A stretch of DNA of 64,000 nt from Scenedesmus sp. ARA3 (GCA_004335835.1 RWJK01001526.1:1-64000), one strand, 5' to 3'. Positions 10,620 to 28,225 are shown, counted from the first letter of the stretch. The notes: generated by a model not told the origin, from the sequence alone. Numbers and translations: made by a program.

Positions 10620-12513
10620 GTCACACTGCCTGGCTGTGTTGTTGTTATGGCAGTGTTGCAGCGATGCGCAACACAAAACCTGCATGCAGTTGAGTGGGGT
10701 GCAGGTAGCTAGCTGCATGTCACCCAAGGTTGTGAGCAGCAGCTGGCCCTCATTTGCATTGTATTACTTTTGGCTGGCGATGTTAGCTTTAGCTGGAGGT
10801 ATGCTGAGATCTAACTGTATTAATGCATGTTTCGTACACAGACTGTTGGACTCTCAGCGCATATTGCAGATTATTGCTGGATGCAGGCCTGCTTTTGATT
10901 TGCCATGTACAGGTGCACAATGTAGATACAGCGCAGTTGTTGCAACAGAGCTGCGCTGTCCCTGTTCGTTTGAGCCTGCAGGTATGTCTGCGCTGCTGTT
11001 GAGCATTGAGCATTGCTATTAGCATTGGCAGCTTTCTATTACGCATTTGTGCCTTTGCAGGCAGATCACAGGGGCTGCTCCTGCTGGAGCATTGCTCTGC
11101 TGTCCTCACACTGTTCTCACACTTGTTATGCTGCTCTCACACTCATGCTGTTCTCACATTGTAAGATGGCCCCCGTGGCTGACAATCAGCATTCACCTGG
11201 CATCCAAAACCTGGCTACCGCTGTCTTGTTGCGCAGCTCTGCAGCTGGCTTTTGCAGTAGCTGCAGCCAGCTGGCAGTGCTTTGAGCAGTTCTCGGGCAA
11301 GGTTTGGCTGTTGCCAGGTGCTGTCTAGTACTTTCTTGAGGTCCCAGATTTTGGGCTGCTGTGTTGTTGCATTCTTTGCCCGGACTATTCGTGCGCAGGG
11401 TGTGCTGTTGTGGAGTGCTGTGCATGCGTTTTGATGGAGAATTCAGCAGGTGTTTTCACACCTGGTATGGATGTAGCTGCCAGGCGAGCTGTGTCTTGTT
11501 TGCATGTACATACATGTATGCACCTTTTCATGAGAAGTTTGGTCCATCAAGGTGGCATCCACATGTCGCATTAATCCCAGAGGGATGTTTTTTGCCAAGT
11601 GGCATGCAGACTGCACACTCATACATACCGTGTTGCTGTTTTCAAGGCCATTTTATGCAACAGGTCATACTGCACCCCATGCGCCCAGCATTCCCTGCGT
11701 GTACTGTTCTTTCTGGTTCATCTGAATGAGTCACAGGCACCTGAACTTGCTACATCCACTATGATTATGCACTGTTCCGCATTGCACCTGCCTCTTGACC
11801 CCGCCACACTGCCCTTTGCGGTGCTGTGGTATCTCTCATGCTTCGCTTCGTAAGGCTGTGCGTACGCACGCTTGCTAGCACTGCCGTGCCTACTTTGTTT
11901 GAGCTCTTGTGCTTTGCCGCACCTGCTTGCTGTTGTTACCTGCATATTTTGTGATGGTTAAACCACCTGCACGCCATGTCATGTTCGCTACGATGCTCAC
12001 TGTGATTGCCTGCATGCACTCAGATGTTCGTTAGGATTCTGTGTGGACTGCCAGTCCAGTGGAAGCGCTGTACAGGCTGCTGTTGCTGCCTGCCCCACTG
12101 TTTTTTGGTATCATTACTGTGTGGATGTCATCAGCGCTGGCCATATGATGCATCAGCGCCACACAAAATCTAATCAGACTACTCGCTCATGATTCTCTCA
12201 GCAATGGTGGCATGTCATAGTGTGGATGCGCATGAGCTGCGTTCCGTTGGTTAGAGCATATTGATCAGATTTCCGTGTCTATGTTGAGGACTGTCCACCT
12301 GCATTTTAGTAGAATTTACCTGTTGTGCATGTGTGTCCCAGTCACTGCCAACAGATTGGCCTCTATAGGTCGTCCCGTTCATGAACCAGCCGCAGCATCG
12401 TACACAGCTGTCTGTAACGATGACCATTGCATGTATGCAGTGCGTATCAGACGGTGCAACACCCCTTTTTGAGGCAGTCATGATTGTGCCGCTAGTCCCA
12501 AAACAGCCACAGT
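10620..12513. other. Intergenic, no gene seen
   Basis: Only short frames with no recognisable protein occur. There are no long repeats. The composition is less CTG-rich than the flanking gene. Confidence 0.5.
12506..12513. repeat. Target-site duplication (left) of the hAT MITE
   Basis: GCCACAGT here is repeated identically at 12873-12880, immediately outside the two inverted-repeat ends. Confidence 0.92.
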
Positions 12514-12872
12514 CAGGGTAGCACGAAACGTTTTGCACGTGTTGAAACGTTTCGTTTCCTTTGAAAACGCGACTGAGACGTTTCGAATTTCATGGCATTG
12601 ATGTGAAACGTGCGCGGGAAACCCCATGTTTGCACTGTATGTACGAGATGAAGGGGTCAAATTGGTCGCTAAAGCATGCTTACAGACATAGGAGGTGTCT
12701 TCGCAACATTTGAGCGCTTCCTGATGATCGCACCACATGTTGCAGGCGCCTGTGACTCAGGCTGTGAGCAGCGCCCGCCACAGGCGCGTTTCAGCTCGTT
12801 TCGACACGAAACGTTTTGAAACGCGTTTGAAACGTTTCGATTTTGCCAAAGTACGCGTTTCGTGCTACCCTG
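12514..12872. mobile_element. hAT-type MITE, 359 bp, with 8-bp target-site duplication
   Basis: The element begins CAGGGTAGCACGAAACG and ends with its exact reverse complement, a 17-bp terminal inverted repeat. Further inside, AAACG/CGTTT motifs recur in both orientations. It is flanked on both sides by the perfect 8-bp direct repeat GCCACAGT (12506-12513 and 12873-12880). CAGGG termini and 8-bp duplications are the hallmark of hAT transposons. It has no transposase frame, so it is non-autonomous. The perfect flanks indicate a fairly recent insertion. Confidence 0.92.
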
Positions 12873-14558
12873 GCCACAGTAACAGCATGCCGCATGAGTG
12901 ATGTGATGTGATGTTTGTCAAAAGGTTGTCAGAGATGTGATGTCTGTTTGTCAAAAGGTTTTACCTGGGACTATCAGGTACATTGGACAGCTGATTTCCA
13001 GCTCTGCACCATGTTCTGAGCACTTTGTTTTTTTCAGTGCAAGCACTACACTGGCAGTGACATGCGTGTGATGAATTTCAGGCCTGTGGCATCACCATAA
13101 ATTGCAATCCAACTGCGCAGGACGGTTTGCTATGTTTGAGAAGAGGAAAGTTACATGTCAGGAGGGTTTGCTTCCTGTACGTCAGTTGTCAACTGTATAC
13201 CGGCAAACTCTTCTGCGATGGGTCGTCAAATTCAGCAAGTGCTGTCCACCCCAGCAACTGCAGTGCAAGAGTTCAAATCAAGTCGTCACAATGCGGCATT
13301 CTCATATGCTCTGGCCACTGAATCGCCTCATCCCCTGTCGTACCCTATGCAGTGCACAGCTGGGGCGAAACTGCAGGAAGCACTACCGTTGGCCGCCTGC
13401 CTTGTCAGTTGCCCGCCCACATGTCAGTGAGCTGAGCATGCAGCAGGCTACCGAGCATGCAGCCCGGGCCAGCGGCTATAGCCCTAGCTAGGCTCAAGAC
13501 AAAGTTGAGATGCCATTCTGGCCAGCTGACGAGCTGATGTCAGTAACCTCGCAGACATGCCAACCGATGGCGTGCATGCGCATCTACAACTGTGGAGGTG
13601 GGCCTTTAGACATTCAAGTGGCATCCCCGCCTCGCCCCGCCTCTTGCCAGGCCATGCACGGTCACCAATCAATCAGTCCTGACTGCCTTATGCTTCACCA
13701 ATGCGCGGCACATATGCACAAGCAGCAGTACCACTAGCATCAGCACCAGCACTACATGGTATGTCGCGAACGCCCACGTGAATATGCACTCTCCCATCAA
13801 CAGCCCACAACACTGCAGCCTGTAGTATCATACTGCATGACGCTGAGCACACTGTGTACACCTAATCGAATGACACCTAATCGAATGACGCTTCCTACTA
13901 TGCAAACCTCGGAGCACTCCACATGCACACTAAACGCACATCAACCCACACCTCATATGCCCCGACACTGCTGCCCAGCCGTCAAGTGCAGTCTCGGCTC
14001 CACCACAGATGCCTATGCCCCAAAGCAACCGCAGCGGCACACAACCACCACCTGCGATTTGCCAGTGGAGCCCTGCCCACACAAGATAGGCCAACCGACA
14101 AAAGAAAGAGAGCCAACTTCGGGCCAGGCTAAAGCAGCGTCCCCTTTTGGAAGCGGTACCTAGCTGCACAGCACAACTGTTGACCATAGCACCAGCAAGC
14201 TGACGGCAGCTAGCAGTCGAAGGCCGATGGGCAGCTGCAGCAGCACGGCACACAACTAACACCCACCCTTTAAACCTTCCCTGGCGGCTGCCTACACCAC
14301 CTGTACAATTCTGTGATACCATTTGAAAACACCAGGAGGAGCCTCTGCCAAAACCGCAGGTTCTGCAGACTCAACGCAGGCGTGGACTCCACTCCAGCTC
14401 TGAGCTCACGCGCCTACAGCAACACACATAGCGCTTCAGCAATCCCTGCCACTCCGCCCGCCAGCAGCAGTCAGGGTTGCTGCAGGTGCCGTTTGGATGC
14501 GCAACGTGAAAATAGCCTTGCGTGTGATAGTTTAAACCAGGGACTCAGCCCGACCTGC

Positions 14559-14668
14559 CTCAAGTGCACTGCCTCATGTGCCGCCTCAAATGTATGGCCT
14601 CAAATGTACTGCTTCAACTGTACTGCCTCACATGTACTGTCTCAAGTGTGCTGCCTTAAGTACAAGGC
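14559..14668 (+). repeat. About 17-bp minisatellite (GCCTCAAATGTACT-like)
   Basis: Six or so imperfect units of CTGCCTCAAATGTA type are arrayed head to tail. Confidence 0.75.
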
Positions 14669-14886
14669 AGCTAGCCCCGTTGCGTTCACCTCACGCTACT
14701 TGACAGTCATACTCAGCTGCCAAAGACATGTGCACTGATACACACACTGCGTCAACTGAGATTGCTAGCCTAATCTACACCCCGCCTCATTCAAACTCTC
14801 ACGGCCTGGAACACAGCCACAGCTTGTGCAAGGGTCATACAGCACGCTTTAACTGCGCTCCCAGATCAGGCCACCATACAAACATC

Positions 14887-15120
14887 TGCTTGTGCTCACA
14901 GCACCAGCCAGCTGCACTTTGTGGAACAGCTGCACACACAAGTGTTCAAGTGCAGCACTGTGCGACTAAGTACCCGCATCAGCCAATCATGAGCCTGCTT
15001 GTGCTCACAGTGCCAGCCAGCTGCACGCTTTGGAACAGCTGCAAACTCAAGTGCTCAAGTGCAGCACACTTCAACTGCCCGCCCAAATCAGCCAACCATG
15101 CGCAGGCTCGTGCTTCAAGC
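14887..15120 (+). repeat. About 110-bp tandem repeat, two units
   Basis: The block starting GCTTGTGCTCACAG at 14887 recurs at 14998 with the same order of sub-blocks (CCAGCCAGCTGCAC, GGAACAGCTGCA, AAGTGCAGCAC). A shorter third trace follows. Confidence 0.75.
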
Positions 15121-16247
15121 ACCAGTCTGCTCAGCTGCTTGGAATTGGCTGCACGCACATGCAAGTGAAACACGGGCCGCTGCTGCAGGTGCAGCTGAGC
15201 AACACACACCATCAGGCTGAGATGCAAGCAGTTGCAAGCAGTTGCAAATGCGTGCAGCACCGAAGCGGTGTCACCAGCCAAACAGATCCCTTCCCCGGGG
15301 CAACTGCAAACCGCCGCCTGGCAACTTCAGCAACACCAAAATCGCTGCGCAATCTCCGCACGTACGTCCATCTCAGCTGCACATACACACAGCACGTGTT
15401 GAACGCCACTGGCCCCAGAGCAACCAACGCATCTCGCGCAGACACAAGACCAAGAAAAGACCCGCAGCGACACAGCATCCAGGGCCCATACCCGCACCAC
15501 CCATGAGGCAGCACCAGCAGCATCAGCAGCAACAAGAGTTGCTTGCTCCACACAGCAAGCACTCCTCACACCTGCTGAAGCGCAGCACGCTGCTGCTGCT
15601 GCTGCTGCTGCAGCTCTGCAGACATGAGTAATTTGAGTACAGGCCCTTTCCAGCATCCCCATACAGCACTATCCTGAACCTCGAATGCCATCTTGCAACG
15701 CGTGCAGGACAGCCCGCATGTCAGCGTAGCACCAGGCGAGCAGCATGCGCCGCTGCCAATGCGCTGTCAGGCTGTTCAGCAGCTCACCGTAACCGCAGCA
15801 GGGGCGTAACAAGTAACACTTGTCATAACATGTCATGTAACAGTGGCGGCTCACAGGCTGGCTCAATGCCTGGTGAGCCATGGCACTGACAGCATACTGC
15901 AAAGTGGCGGCACACATCCAACACTTGCATCAACAGCAACGCATGCGAGGTGTCTGCGGTGCAGGACGCACAACAGAGACACGTACACACGCTGTTTTGA
16001 CAAAACTACAATGCCGGGAGGGTGGTTTTGCGTAGTTTTGCCTGTTTCAAACCCCCACAATGCTGCCTCGTAGGCCTCGTTTGCCACTGCAGTCTGACAA
16101 GTGCCACCACTATGAAGTCTCCCGCCCCTTTTCAAACTGCTGCTGCTGCTGCCGCTGCTGCTGCACTGAGCCGCCGCTGCTGCACCGCGATACGCTGCTG
16201 TGGCAACAAGGAAACAAGCTGTGCTTGCCGTGCCGCTGCCACCACCC

Positions 16248-21339
<5,092 letters not shown>

Positions 21340-21952
21340 GAGCTATGAACTGGACGCGTCGCAGTGACACCAGCAAGCCCCCTCCCCGGGCCTGCCAGAA
21401 GCAGCCACGCCTCAGTTCGTGGCCGCTCGCGCGCCTCCAACTATGCTGAAAGGCAGCGTTGTGTGATCGGACGGCCCCACACCTTTAGTGTAGACCACTG
21501 CCTCGCGTTTGGGGCCCCCTGTAGGGTGTTGAAGTGGATCGAGGGCCTGCATGGCTCTCCGAACACAAGCTTGCAAAAGGTACACAAGCACTCGTTTTAC
21601 GCAGAGACTGGAGCGCTGCTGACTGATGAGGGCGAGGTGAGGTGTTCTGGACAAAAGCCCAGCCAGGTCGTCCATGTCATTACCCCTACGATTACAGGAT
21701 CACAGCACTTTGCTTGTCACAAGTTCAATTCCATACCAGGAAAACGTTCCATGTCCACAAGTCTTCACTGACTCAGCATGCTGCTGCCACGGACATAGCG
21801 AGCAGGCTGGTCACGCAGTGCAGTGGCCGTGGTTCCGATTTATAGCTGTAGTAGGCAGGCCGGACACAGGAACTGCGGGCAGGGGGGTTGCTGCAGACCA
21901 CAGGCAGCAGGAAGGCACCCCCTGACGCCACTGCTGCTGCTGCTGGTGCACA
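21340..21952. other. Divergent promoter region between kinase (-) and SnRK1 beta (+)
   Basis: About 600 bases separate the two gene starts and must hold both 5' UTRs. I see no clear TATA box. Part of it may be an unresolved 5' exon of the kinase. Confidence 0.45.
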
Positions 21953-23100
21953 ATGGTGGGTGTGCTGTATACTCAGTTGCTTTCGACAGGTGCTCATTTT
22001 ATGTATAAAGGCAACCTTCTCAAAGTCCCAGCAGCTGCGTGCCGGCCGTCCTGCAAAGCGAGCAGTTGCTGCCTCGGCGCTGCATTGCCGCTGCTGCTGC
22101 TGCTGCGCCAGCATGGGGCGCTCCTGCCTTTGCAGGACAGCAGACCCAGATCTGCCATTCCAAAGAGTTACACATTGCCGTCATCTTGCAGGGGAACACG
22201 CACGCAAAGCGCAGCATAGGCAGTGAGGAGAGCGCAGCAGCAGAGGGCTTCCATGTTGGCTCTCCCCCGATGAGCCCAGGCTCGCCACTCACCTACACCC
22301 CTCAGGTTCAAATGGAGCCGATTCAAAAACAAGATGACAGCTCAGGGCAGCGGCCAGCAACCGAGTTTGTGGGAGCAGCAGGGTGGCCAGCACAGCCAAA
22401 GCTGGTGCCAGTGGTGATAGCATGTGAGTGGCAGTGGGCGGCTGTGGCATTTCCAGTAGTGGCTGCACTCATAGAGACGGAGCGTGCAGGCTGTATGGGG
22501 CAGCAGCTGTGCATGCCGTTGCTGCCAGCATGTGTGTGTGTTGTCAGCTGCTGTGGCGTTCTGGGTATTGCTTTAGAATTGTACTTGAAATCAGCAGGAG
22601 GCGGCAGCTGTTTGACGCAATCTGAAGTTGCTGGCTGCAGCAACTGCATTTGTAGCAAAGGGGGGATGTATGGCATCAGGCTGTGCAGACCTACAGCAAC
22701 TGATGCCGTACATCTCCCCTTTGCTGCAGCTGCGCTGTGTGTTGTTATATGCGTTGTTCGCCTTGCAAAGAGCCATGTTGCTGAGCATGTGATGTGAACG
22801 CACCTTGGCTGTCAGCTTCTCATTGCATTGCACTGCCACCGCATAACTCGCCACAGCAGTAACGGTGCTGATGCTGATGCTGCTGCTGATGCTGCTGCTG
22901 CTGCTTCAGGGAGCCATGGCGGCGAGCACGTCGAAGTTGAAGGTTCTTCTGACAACTAGCCTGCTTGCATGCAACTGACTGTGATTTACTGTCAACAACT
23001 GCAACGTCACAATGCATGCTGCTGCAGGGAGTCACGGCGGCGAGCATGTTGAAGTTGAGGGCTCCTTTGACAACAGCAACATGACAATGCATGCTGCTGC

Positions 23101-23133
<33 letters not shown>

Positions 23134-24505
23134 TGCTGCTGCCACTGCTGCTGCTGCTGCTGCAGGGAGCCATGGCGGCGAGCACGTCGAAGTTGAAGGT
23201 TCTTCTGACAATCAGCCTGCTGGCATGCAAATGACTGTGATTATTGTGTCAACAACTGCGACGTCACAATGCATGCTGCTGCAGGGACTCACGACGGCGA
23301 GCATATTGAAGTGGAAGGCTCCTTTGACAATCGCAACGTGACAATGCATGCTGCTGCTGGCTACTGCTCCTGCTGCTGCTGCCGCCGCTGCTTTGCTCCT
23401 GTAGGGAGCCATGGCGGCGAGCACGTAGAAGTGGAAGGCTCCTTTGACAACTGGAGCACTCGGCAGCCGCTGCAGCGCACTGGCAGGGACTTCACAGTCA
23501 TCAAGCTACTGCCACCGGGGGTGTACCAATACAAGTTCATAGTGGATGGCGATTGGAAGTACGATCCGAACCAGCCCGCCATGTTTGACGAGATCGGGAA
23601 CGTTAATAACGTCATCGAGGTGCAGGAGTACGTGCCAGAGAACTTGGAAAACGTGTCAGGCTTCGACCCGCCACCGTCGCCGCCGGCGAGGTGAGCTGTT
23701 GTAACAGTGCTATGTGACATGTGTTGCTACACAGCAGTGTTATGTCATCAAGGTGCAGGAGTACGCGGCGGAGGACGTGCAGAACGTGTCAGCAGCACCC
23801 GGGCCGAGGACTATGCCTAGGAGCCTCCGTGATGCCGCCACACCTGCAGCTGACGCTGCCAAACCTTCTCTGCCCCCGCTGCTTTCCTTTCTGCTTCTCC
23901 TCACAGCTACAACAACCCGCACCCGGTTGCTGAGGACTATGCTAAGGAGCCGCCAGTGATGCCGCCACACCTGCAGCTGACACTGCTCAACGTGCCCAGC
24001 TCGGCGGAGGGCGCGGCCTCGCTGCCGCGGCCGCAGCACGTAATCCTGAACCACATCTACATCCAGCGCGGGCAGGTGCGGTGGTGCATGCAGTTATGTT
24101 AGTTTTGTAGGATCATCTTTCATTTCAAGGTTTTCAGATTGGTGGTGCTATCTTTCCTTTCATGGTGTTCAGATCGTGGTGCTATGCGATGTTATGGTTG
24201 GTCAAGATTGTGAGTGCTTTGCAACCTGCTGCAACCGTAGCACGTGATCCTGAACCACATCTACGTTCAGCTCGGGCAGGTGCCGCGCTGCATGCAGTTC
24301 ACTTTTGCTTCGACAACGACTACAGTGTACTCATATTTTTGCTGTGCCCTGCGCCACGCAGACCATGAACGCGCTGGTGGTGGGCACCACGCACCGCTAC
24401 AAGGGCAAGTACATCACCAGCGTGCTCTACAAGCCGCGCAGCAGCAGCGGCGCCAGCGCACGGCAGCACGCTGGCCACAACCAGCCCTTCCGGCAAGACA
24501 ACTGA
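21953..24505 (+). CDS. AKINbeta: SnRK1/AMPK complex beta subunit (CBM48 plus ASC domain), five exons, 277 aa
   Basis: Exons: 21953-21955 (only the ATG belongs to the coding part), 22192-22423, 23405-23690, 23907-24075, 24362-24505; phases close at 278 codons. The protein begins Met-Gly-Asn, the N-myristoylation signature of plant beta subunits, followed by a KRS patch. The [16 protein letters not shown] block is the typical plant KIN-beta pre-CBM motif. CBM48 spans about residues 75-160 ([39 protein letters not shown]), the glycogen/starch-binding fold. The ASC domain follows ([41 protein letters not shown]), which binds the alpha and gamma subunits. The protein scaffolds the energy-sensing kinase and places it on membranes or starch. 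The start codon sits on the exon 1 donor, so it cannot be found by single-exon reading; this start is inferred from the MGN motif and frame. Confidence 0.88.
22910..23333 (+). repeat. Four 5'-edge copies of the CBM48 exon upstream of the true exon
   Basis: Copies begin at 22910, 23029, 23166 and 23285, and the real exon starts at 23405. Each follows a CAG acceptor, three of them behind CTG runs, and encodes [15 protein letters not shown] with small changes, then leaves the exon. The spacing is about 120-137 bases, so this is a tandem array of the intron-end plus exon-start segment. Confidence 0.93.
23750..23860 (+). repeat. Chimeric copy of exon 3 end and exon 4 start of the beta subunit
   Basis: The segment encodes [13 protein letters not shown], a copy of the end of exon 3, and runs on into a decayed copy of the exon 4 stretch around [17 protein letters not shown]. 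Confidence 0.75.
24234..24281 (+). repeat. 3'-edge copy of beta-subunit exon 4
   Basis: This is a copy of the exon end [10 protein letters not shown]...GQ with a GT donor, about 160 bases downstream of the real donor at 24076. Confidence 0.85.
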
Positions 24506-25944
24506 GCAGCAGATCGGCTTCTGAGATCCTTGGTCTTTAGGGTGGGCGAATTGCTTCCAGGGGGTATTGCCTGGGCGGGTTGGAGCGCGTTACAGCTCCG
24601 GCTGAGTTATGTCAGCACTTGGCACTGAAGTTCGGCAAAATTTGGGCTGTGTATGTGTATTTTTGTGAGCCCAGCTGACGGATCCTGTTCCTTCTTTTTA
24701 AGTTTTGCACGCAGCTTGCATGTGCTGCCAGGGCTCGCGCGTTTGGTGCCTCCTTTTTGTTGCCTTCCCAGCTGCTTGCTGGTCAAACCCCTTTTGCTGC
24801 CTGCATGTTGGTGCCTGCGTGGCGCTTGGCAGGTGTGCTGCTGCAGGGCATAGAGGCACGTCCATTGCTACTTGGCGCCTTCATAGTGGCATAGCAGTGC
24901 CACAAAGCATGCTAGATAGGCTTGAAGTGCTTGGTATGCTTAGTGCCTGCTGTGGGCAGCGGCTGCGCGCCCTGCCTGAGGCATTCTGTCTGAATGATTC
25001 AGATCTTCATCAGGCTTGTGCTGGCTGCAGGTGACTCTTGTCTGCACAGCGCCATTTGCAGACGCAGGACAATTTGGCTGCAAGTTGCATAACCGTCGTG
25101 GTTTTTGGTACTGCATTGCGACAGCCGCCTGCGGGCATTTCTGTAACTCTATCAGAGAACTTTGCTGTGCTTTGGCTTGACAGTCTTACATTGACATTGG
25201 GTTATCTCAGGAGGCAATGTCAAGGCAGGAGCAGTACCTGAGCTGCATGCGGTTCCTTCCATCCATCCAGCAGTGGATTTGAATTGCATCTTGATCCCAC
25301 CTGGTCACTAGCAGTTGTCTCAGCCCATTCTGCTGAAGTGGGCAGCCTTTGCAATGCTAAAAATGCGTTTTACAGGAACACTGCAGTTGCAGTGAGGTGC
25401 CAGGGACCAGCAGGCCTAACTCGACGATATACACCAGGTCACGCCAACAGCAGTCGTTCAGCGCGAGCAGAGCTGCGGTGCCCTGTGCCCAGGCAGCAAC
25501 TGTCATGGGCTATGACACAGTGGTGCAGGTCTTGGACACCCACCATAACCACATCACTATGCACTGCCTCGCTAACTCACAACTACAGGCACACATCAGC
25601 TTATTTGCACTTCAGCAGCCTTTGAACACTCCCTGTGCGAGAGGAAGTGCCAGCAACTGAGTTCACCCGTTCTGCACATCTCTTCACGGATTGATTCAAG
25701 AAGGCACCCAGCAGGATTGCATCGTGTTACTGTTGCGTATAAAGGCTATTTAGAACTTTTGCATACTGGCTTGCGCCAGCTTCGGAGTCCTTGCAGCGTG
25801 CGCATCGTGCAGCCAACCCCACCCAGCTCATATCGACGCAGTTGTTTTTTTAGCTCCCGTTGGTTTTGAAGGTATGCTAGGCAGTGCAACCTTCGTGCGA
25901 TAGCTAGCAGAGGAAGGTGCCAGGCTTGCAAGGACGGCATCAAC
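24506..25944. other. 3' UTR of the beta subunit and promoter of the next gene
   Basis: There is no gene here. A TGTAA at 25142-25146 may be the polyadenylation signal of the beta subunit. Confidence 0.5.
25142..25146 (+). terminator. candidate TGTAA polyadenylation signal
   Basis: It lies about 640 bases after the beta-subunit stop, on the same strand. Confidence 0.35.
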
Positions 25945-28225
25945 ATGGCCAGCGAGCTTTCTCGCTTCATCGAGGTGCGAGCAGAGACATCTGCACCACC
26001 TTTTTTGTGCAGCTGCACAAGGGAGGCAGTGCTTCAGGTTGCTGGTCCCTGCTTTCACCCCAACTGTTTCCTGCAGCCCCTGTGCTTGGTTCACGTGGGC
26101 CAGCTGCTGTGCCTCAGTTGGATGCAAACCGACAAAGCAACGCAGCCTGTTTCATGTGCTGTCTCCTGCAGGACGAGCTGCGCAACAAGGGGTATGCGTA
26201 TGATGAGGATGAGGCAGAAGCAGACAACCCCCACCAGACGCTGATTGGGGCGCTGCGAGTTGAGGTGTGTGCAGAGCTGTTCACTGCGTACCAGCAGCAG
26301 CATGCCTAGCAGCAGTAGTTGTCTGAGCACTTGTGCCAGCTGGACAGCAGCAGCTGCTTGCAGGAGCAGGGTGGGACGCAGTGTCAGGCTACAAGCCTGA
26401 AGGCATGCTCAGCACACACCCTGCAGCAACTGCAGTGATGCTGCATTGTGTGACCAGCTTCCCGTGAACTGCAGCGTTTATGACAGCAGCTGTGTGTCAT
26501 GCAGCCTGTGTGAACAGCAGCTGTCATCGCGCCCTCTCGTGTGCTGCCTTTTGAGGAAACCTTCCATCATGTGTGATGGCCTGCATGGCTCAACTCAGAA
26601 TGTCTGCTGCATCAAATCACCAGTCAAGCCATAGCGCAACATGTGCTTAAGGTTGTAAGCATAAGAATGCTTGTTACAGTTGGTGTCGCAACATGTGCCT
26701 GTGAGTGACATGCAACCCCGCTGCTGCTGCCTCCCGCAGGCACGCGTGAAGGAGCAAGAAACGCAGAAGAAGCTCTTCAACATAAAGCGCGTGGTGTGCA
26801 TAGGAGGCGGCGTGGTGCTGGTGCTGGTTGCGTGGGCACTACTGGTGGCAAGCAGCGGCAGGGCCAGGGTAGATCCAGGTAGGGTGCCTGATGCTTTGCA
26901 GTCATAGAATTGACGCGTAGTTTAACGCAGCATGATGTGTGACGTGCAGGTCGCCGCAGCGCTTTACAATGCGCTGTCATGTCATTCTTGTGCTGGTTGC
27001 TTCAGGCAATGTCTGCATGTGGTGGCTGCCTGCCAAGCTGCATACAGCAAGCATTTGCAAGAGATGGCTGTCGGTCCATGTGGCTGTGTTGCTGGCCAGC
27101 TGCAGCTGCTGATCTGCATCCTGCTGCTGCTGCTCACTCCGGTTTTGTTGTCCACTCCCCTTCAATTCGCAGAATACAATGCAGCACTGAGAAACTTTGA
27201 AGGCATAGCAGTGAAGGGTGGGGACGCATATGATGACGCTGCAGATGCAGCAGCGGGAGCAGCAGCAGAGCAGCAGGACAGAAGCCACGCAGCAGCAGCA
27301 GGGGATACTGGTGGGGGGGAGGGCGCAGAAGCGCCGACAGTGGCGCCTGCTCCTGCAAAGGTGTGACACACTGCAGCTGCTGTATGTTGCTATCTGCTGC
27401 CCTGTTGACATTGAAAAGGATGCGCTGCGCATGTTGTTTTGTGCCTGACAACAGCACTCTGCTGGTTACTTTTCAACACTCCGCAGTGCTCCTGGCTCCC
27501 TCACATTTTGCATATGCTGCTTTCGCTGTCTTTGTGACTTGCCATTGCAGGAGCCTGAGCAGCCTAAAGCAGCACCAGAGCAGAAGCAGCCAGCGGCAGC
27601 AGCAGCAGCAGCAGCAAGCAGCCCTAGCCCTAGTCCTAGCCCCAGCCCCAGCCCTATCCCATCACCCTCTCCTTCTCCATCACCCTCACCCTCTCCTGTT
27701 GCTTCACCAGCAGCAGTTCCAGCTGCAGCTGCAGCTGACAGCAACAGCAGTGCAGCTGGCAGCAACAGCACTGCTGCTAGCAGCCCGCCAGCAGCAGCAG
27801 CGAACGCCACAGCAGCAGCTGCTGCTGCTACGCCGGCGCCCGCAAGCAACAGCACAGCAGCTGCTGCGCCGGCGCCTGCGAGCAACAGCTCAGCAGCTGC
27901 AGCACCAGCAGCAGCAGCTGCTGCTCCGGCAGCCAATGCCAGCACTGCTGCTGCTGCTGCTGCGCCTAGCCCTGCTGCTGCTGCTGCTGTTAAAGCACCT
28001 GCACCTGCTGGCAAGGCCACAGGCAATGTGCCTACTATGGATGCTGCAGCTGACAGTGACGATGACATCCAAAAGATTGCACAGGAGTTGGAGGACGATT
28101 GGGACCGCAAGCGGCGGCGAGTCAACAGGCGGTTGGCTGGTGTTGAGCTGCAGCAAGCGCAGCCGGCACAGCGGCGGCGGCTGTTGTCAATAGAGCAGCA
28201 GCAACAGCAGCTTGCGGAGCTATAG
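25945..28225 (+). CDS. Single-pass type II membrane glycoprotein, unknown function; five exons, 374 aa
   Basis: Exons: 25945-25974, 26172-26264, 26740-26878, 27173-27360, 27551-28225; phases close exactly. I do not recognise the family. The N-terminal 60 residues are charged and cytosolic-looking (DEDEAEADN, then a basic KEQETQKKLFNIKR). One transmembrane helix follows at about residues 60-80 (VVCIGGGVVLVLVAWALLVA), with the basic side facing in. The lumenal/extracellular part contains YNAALRNFEG, an Ala/Gln-rich spacer, a long Ser-Pro repeat of the kind hydroxylated and arabinosylated in algal and plant wall proteins, and at least six N-glycosylation sequons within an Ala-rich stretch. The end is again charged: acidic DSDDD, then KRRRVNRR, then QRRRLLSIEQQQQQ. 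A cell-surface or Golgi anchor is possible. There are no catalytic motifs. Confidence 0.75.

Larger units (their letters stand above)
12881..16247. other. Intergenic region with minisatellites, no gene seen
   Basis: I find no supported coding region between the MITE and the 3' end of the minus-strand kinase. The frames present are composition artefacts. Two tandem repeats are listed separately. The last few hundred bases before 16248 should hold the kinase 3' UTR. Confidence 0.5.

Noticed and set aside
23750..23959. Extra coding exon of the beta subunit
   Set aside because: It contains a stop in the useful frame and is a chimera of exon 3 and exon 4 copies; skipping it gives a perfect phase and a canonical protein.
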